62,921 nt of DNA, taken from assembly GCF_024721015.1 (NCBI RefSeq), contig NZ_JANAIF010000021.1:1-62921 (forward strand). Direction: 5' to 3'. The translations under genes and the position numbers were made by a program. Below the pieces are notes generated by a model. That model had not been told where the DNA came from, made no database searches, and saw only the letters and a list, made by a program, of their open reading frames with translations. Within the stretch, counting starts at the first letter, position 1; every line of letters begins with the position of its first letter. Of the stretch, positions 62,201-62,921 are shown in pieces. The DNA comes from Xenorhabdus bovienii (GTDB lineage: Bacteria > Pseudomonadota > Gammaproteobacteria > Enterobacterales > Enterobacteriaceae).

Positions 62201-62329
62201 ATGGTGCTGAAGGCTAACGCGGAGATGACAGCCAGTGATAACGTGTCATTGACCCTGGGTTACAGCGGGTTGCTATCCAGCAGCCATCAGGATAACAGCG
62301 TTCACGCAGGCTTTAACTGGCGGTTCTGA
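59207..62329 (+). CDS. Subtilisin-like serine protease autotransporter
   Basis: I chose the ATG at 59207, giving 1040 residues; ATGs at 59191 and 59195 lie just upstream. A long signal peptide ends near A-S-A-F-A. The S8 protease domain has Asp93 (G-I-F-D), His150 (A-H-G-T-H-V-G-G) and Ser371 (G-T-S-M-A-A-P-H). After it comes a passenger-type beta repeat with L-T-G-x-N-T-Y-S-G-P-T and A-P-G-N-S-V-G-T-L. The last ~270 residues form the type V secretion beta-barrel, ending in the aromatic W-R-F terminus needed for outer-membrane assembly. Similar proteases are found in Serratia and in insect pathogens and act on the cell surface or after release. It belongs to no operon and ends at a clear terminator. 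Confidence 0.93.
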   Translation: MNKRYRIFQQTPVAGRLPVKTQPRVLCRAVACCLAAVSASAFAGSYNDPGQLNNPASWRTSEFRADWGLGAIHAEEAYARGYTGKGIKLGIFDQPVYAKHPEFMSPDKVITLVTSGIREYTDPYIKVKKGDKFDYDGTPTIGSSGKLGAHGTHVGGTAAGIRDGEKMHGVAYNAQIISADNGDPGPEDGIVLGNDGGVYQAGWNALIESGARIINNSWAIGITKKFAVGGYNPAYPHFTVADAQKQFDEIKLILGTKPGGAYQGAIDAARRGIVTIFAAGNDGNLNNPDAMSGLAWFVPEIAPNWLTVASLQQDLKSTNSVPYSISDFSSRCGYTASLCVSAPGSQIYSAIISGTGIDNLTTGYANYNGTSMAAPHAAGSIAVLMERFPYMTGEQIASVLRTTATDMGEPGIDALYGWGMINLGKAIHGPGMFYTEEDIPQALRIPDPDGVAYGNSQFIADISGIGSVLDKGKPTERICDSQQCAQDTWSNDISGHGGLTKQGSGALILTGQNTYSGPTLVRQGLLGISGELTSSVSVLESGVLGGNGTLGALSVQRGGTVAPGNSVGTLSVSRDVAFEAGSHYAVEIAADGRSDHIQAAGSAQLRGGDVSVSLENSANLLSRNEVRSLIGQQYRILSAKQGINGRFDQVAPNYFFLGTSLSYQPAEVTLHVGRNNTAFADVAKTPNERAVAAAADTLSVGNPVYESILSFTSADQARQAFSRLDGQIHADIASSLVNDSRYLRDTLNTRLSQAEGRASSSDIREDDNGAWARLLGAWNHASGTNNSTGYQASTYGVLLGFDAPTDAYSRLGIATGYTRTSLDGGYDSNADSNNYHLALYGDRQFGDLALRAGGGYTWHRIDTHRSVSYGSQFDSQSAKYSGRTAQLFAETAYNLPAGSVNFEPFVNLAYVGFRNDGINENGAAAALHGDKQHTEAKLSTLGLRANHSWQAMGGTSVALQGELGWQHQYGDRERATSLAFRGSDTSFVTRSVPVSRDGMVLKANAEMTASDNVSLTLGYSGLLSSSHQDNSVHAGFNWRF

Positions 62330-62446
62330 TGATGAAAGCGGTCTAATTATGGGTATCCTGTGTCGATATTGTGGCCGCATCGATCGCCTGTCTGCAACTG
62401 TCCCTACTGGGAATGGAACAGTCAATTAGGTTCAGTAATTTTATCT

Positions 62447-62473
62447 AAAGCGTTTCATATGAAACGCTTTTTT
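62447..62473 (+). terminator. Rho-independent terminator of the autotransporter gene
   Basis: AAAGCGTTTCAT (62447-62458) and ATGAAACGCTTT (62459-62470) form a perfect 24-base palindrome, and the T-run continues to 62473. It lies 118 bases after the autotransporter stop and is strong and nearly symmetrical. Confidence 0.85.
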
Positions 62474-62921
62474 ATTTGTTATTCCCGCCGTGCTTATTGT
62501 GAGTGATTCAACGGTTATGGGATACCTGTCAGTTAGGGTGATGTTGGCTCCTGTTACATTCTGTAAATAATGTATTATTCTGGATGTTGAGAGAAAATTT
62601 TCTGAGTCATCTGTTTTTTGATTAGACTCTAATAAAATGTTAGAATAATACAGTTATTGGATTTTTATGAATAAAGTAGCTTAAAGGTACTATTTTTTTA
62701 GATTCTGATCGGTTTTTTAACTGTGTTTTATCACCACTGATATTTTATGTTGTATATATTATCGATATGTTGATAATTTTCATTATTCAGGCGGAAGATA
62801 CTAAAGAAATAACATTTATAAAAATATTCATTTAATGTATTAAACCGACATTCCGCACCACTTTCAGGAATAAAATGATTCATAGGGTTGCCCCAATATT
62901 TTCAGCAGTTCATTTTGATAC
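62474..62921. other. Right-end intergenic sequence, no gene seen
   Basis: About 450 bases of mostly AT-rich sequence with stops in all frames. I see no RNA gene, repeat or promoter that I can support. A gene may begin just beyond the window edge. Confidence 0.4.

Noticed and set aside
1..62921. CRISPR arrays, tRNA or rRNA genes
   Set aside because: No regularly spaced repeats and no cloverleaf or rRNA-like sequence noticed; a tRNAscan run would be decisive.

Overview
The window looks like a chromosomal accessory region of an entomopathogenic enterobacterium of the Morganellaceae, probably Xenorhabdus or Photorhabdus. The reasons are moderate-to-low GC, a tryptophanase and YqhA close to enterobacterial homologues, a full ter (tellurite/stress) cluster, and a palindromic intergenic repeat between terD and terC of a kind I associate with these genera. 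This is inference; no 16S or species marker is present.

Positions 1-7200 are a worn flank. They hold the 3' end of an IS630-like transposase, a CynX/NimT-type MFS transporter, a CoA-transferase III gene with an internal deletion, a small NTF2-like protein, a YgfF-like SDR with a 3' frameshift, a SymE-like protein, tryptophanase (tnaA), and the 3' stub of a Fim-type recombinase fused directly after tnaA.

Positions 7243-16951 hold a ter stress island. terZABCDE lies on the minus strand. A divergent plus-strand set (PRTase-TRSP, HAD phosphatase, StiP-like, citrate-lyase-like aldolase, terW) faces it across an intergenic region with three copies of a palindromic operator-like motif. yqhA and an IS5-type transposase fragment follow.

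Positions 18930-58527 are the core: a roughly 40-kb hybrid PKS/NRPS gene cluster, all on the plus strand. It contains (i) four genes of the FkbK/H/J/I type for a (2R)-hydroxymalonyl-ACP extender, with no O-methyltransferase; (ii) a 3419-aa PKS, KS-ACP / KS-AT-KR-ACP / KS-AT-ACP, ending in a papain-like BtrH-type acyltransferase domain; (iii) a MATE exporter; (iv) a ClbP/XcnG/ZmaM-type periplasmic peptidase with three C-terminal membrane helices; (v) a ClbN/XcnA-type C-A-PCP-E starter NRPS whose A domain reads as Asn; (vi) a KS-AT-KR-ACP-C hybrid; (vii) a type II thioesterase; (viii) a darcynin-like protein; (ix) a C-A(Asn)-PCP NRPS; (x) a GNAT acetyltransferase; (xi) an A-PCP NRPS with only half a condensation domain; and (xii) a KS-AT-KR-ACP PKS. 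I infer an aminopolyol-type antibiotic or toxin related in logic to zwittermicin, xenocoumacin and precolibactin. It would be built on an N-acyl-D-Asn prodrug leader, exported by the MATE pump and unmasked in the periplasm by the peptidase. The cluster shows no type I thioesterase, reductase domain, MbtH protein, PPTase or regulator. The BtrH-like domain is the best candidate for chain release. I do not recognise the whole arrangement as a described cluster.

Positions 59207-62329 encode a subtilisin-family autotransporter, followed by a strong terminator and about 450 bases with no gene I can support.
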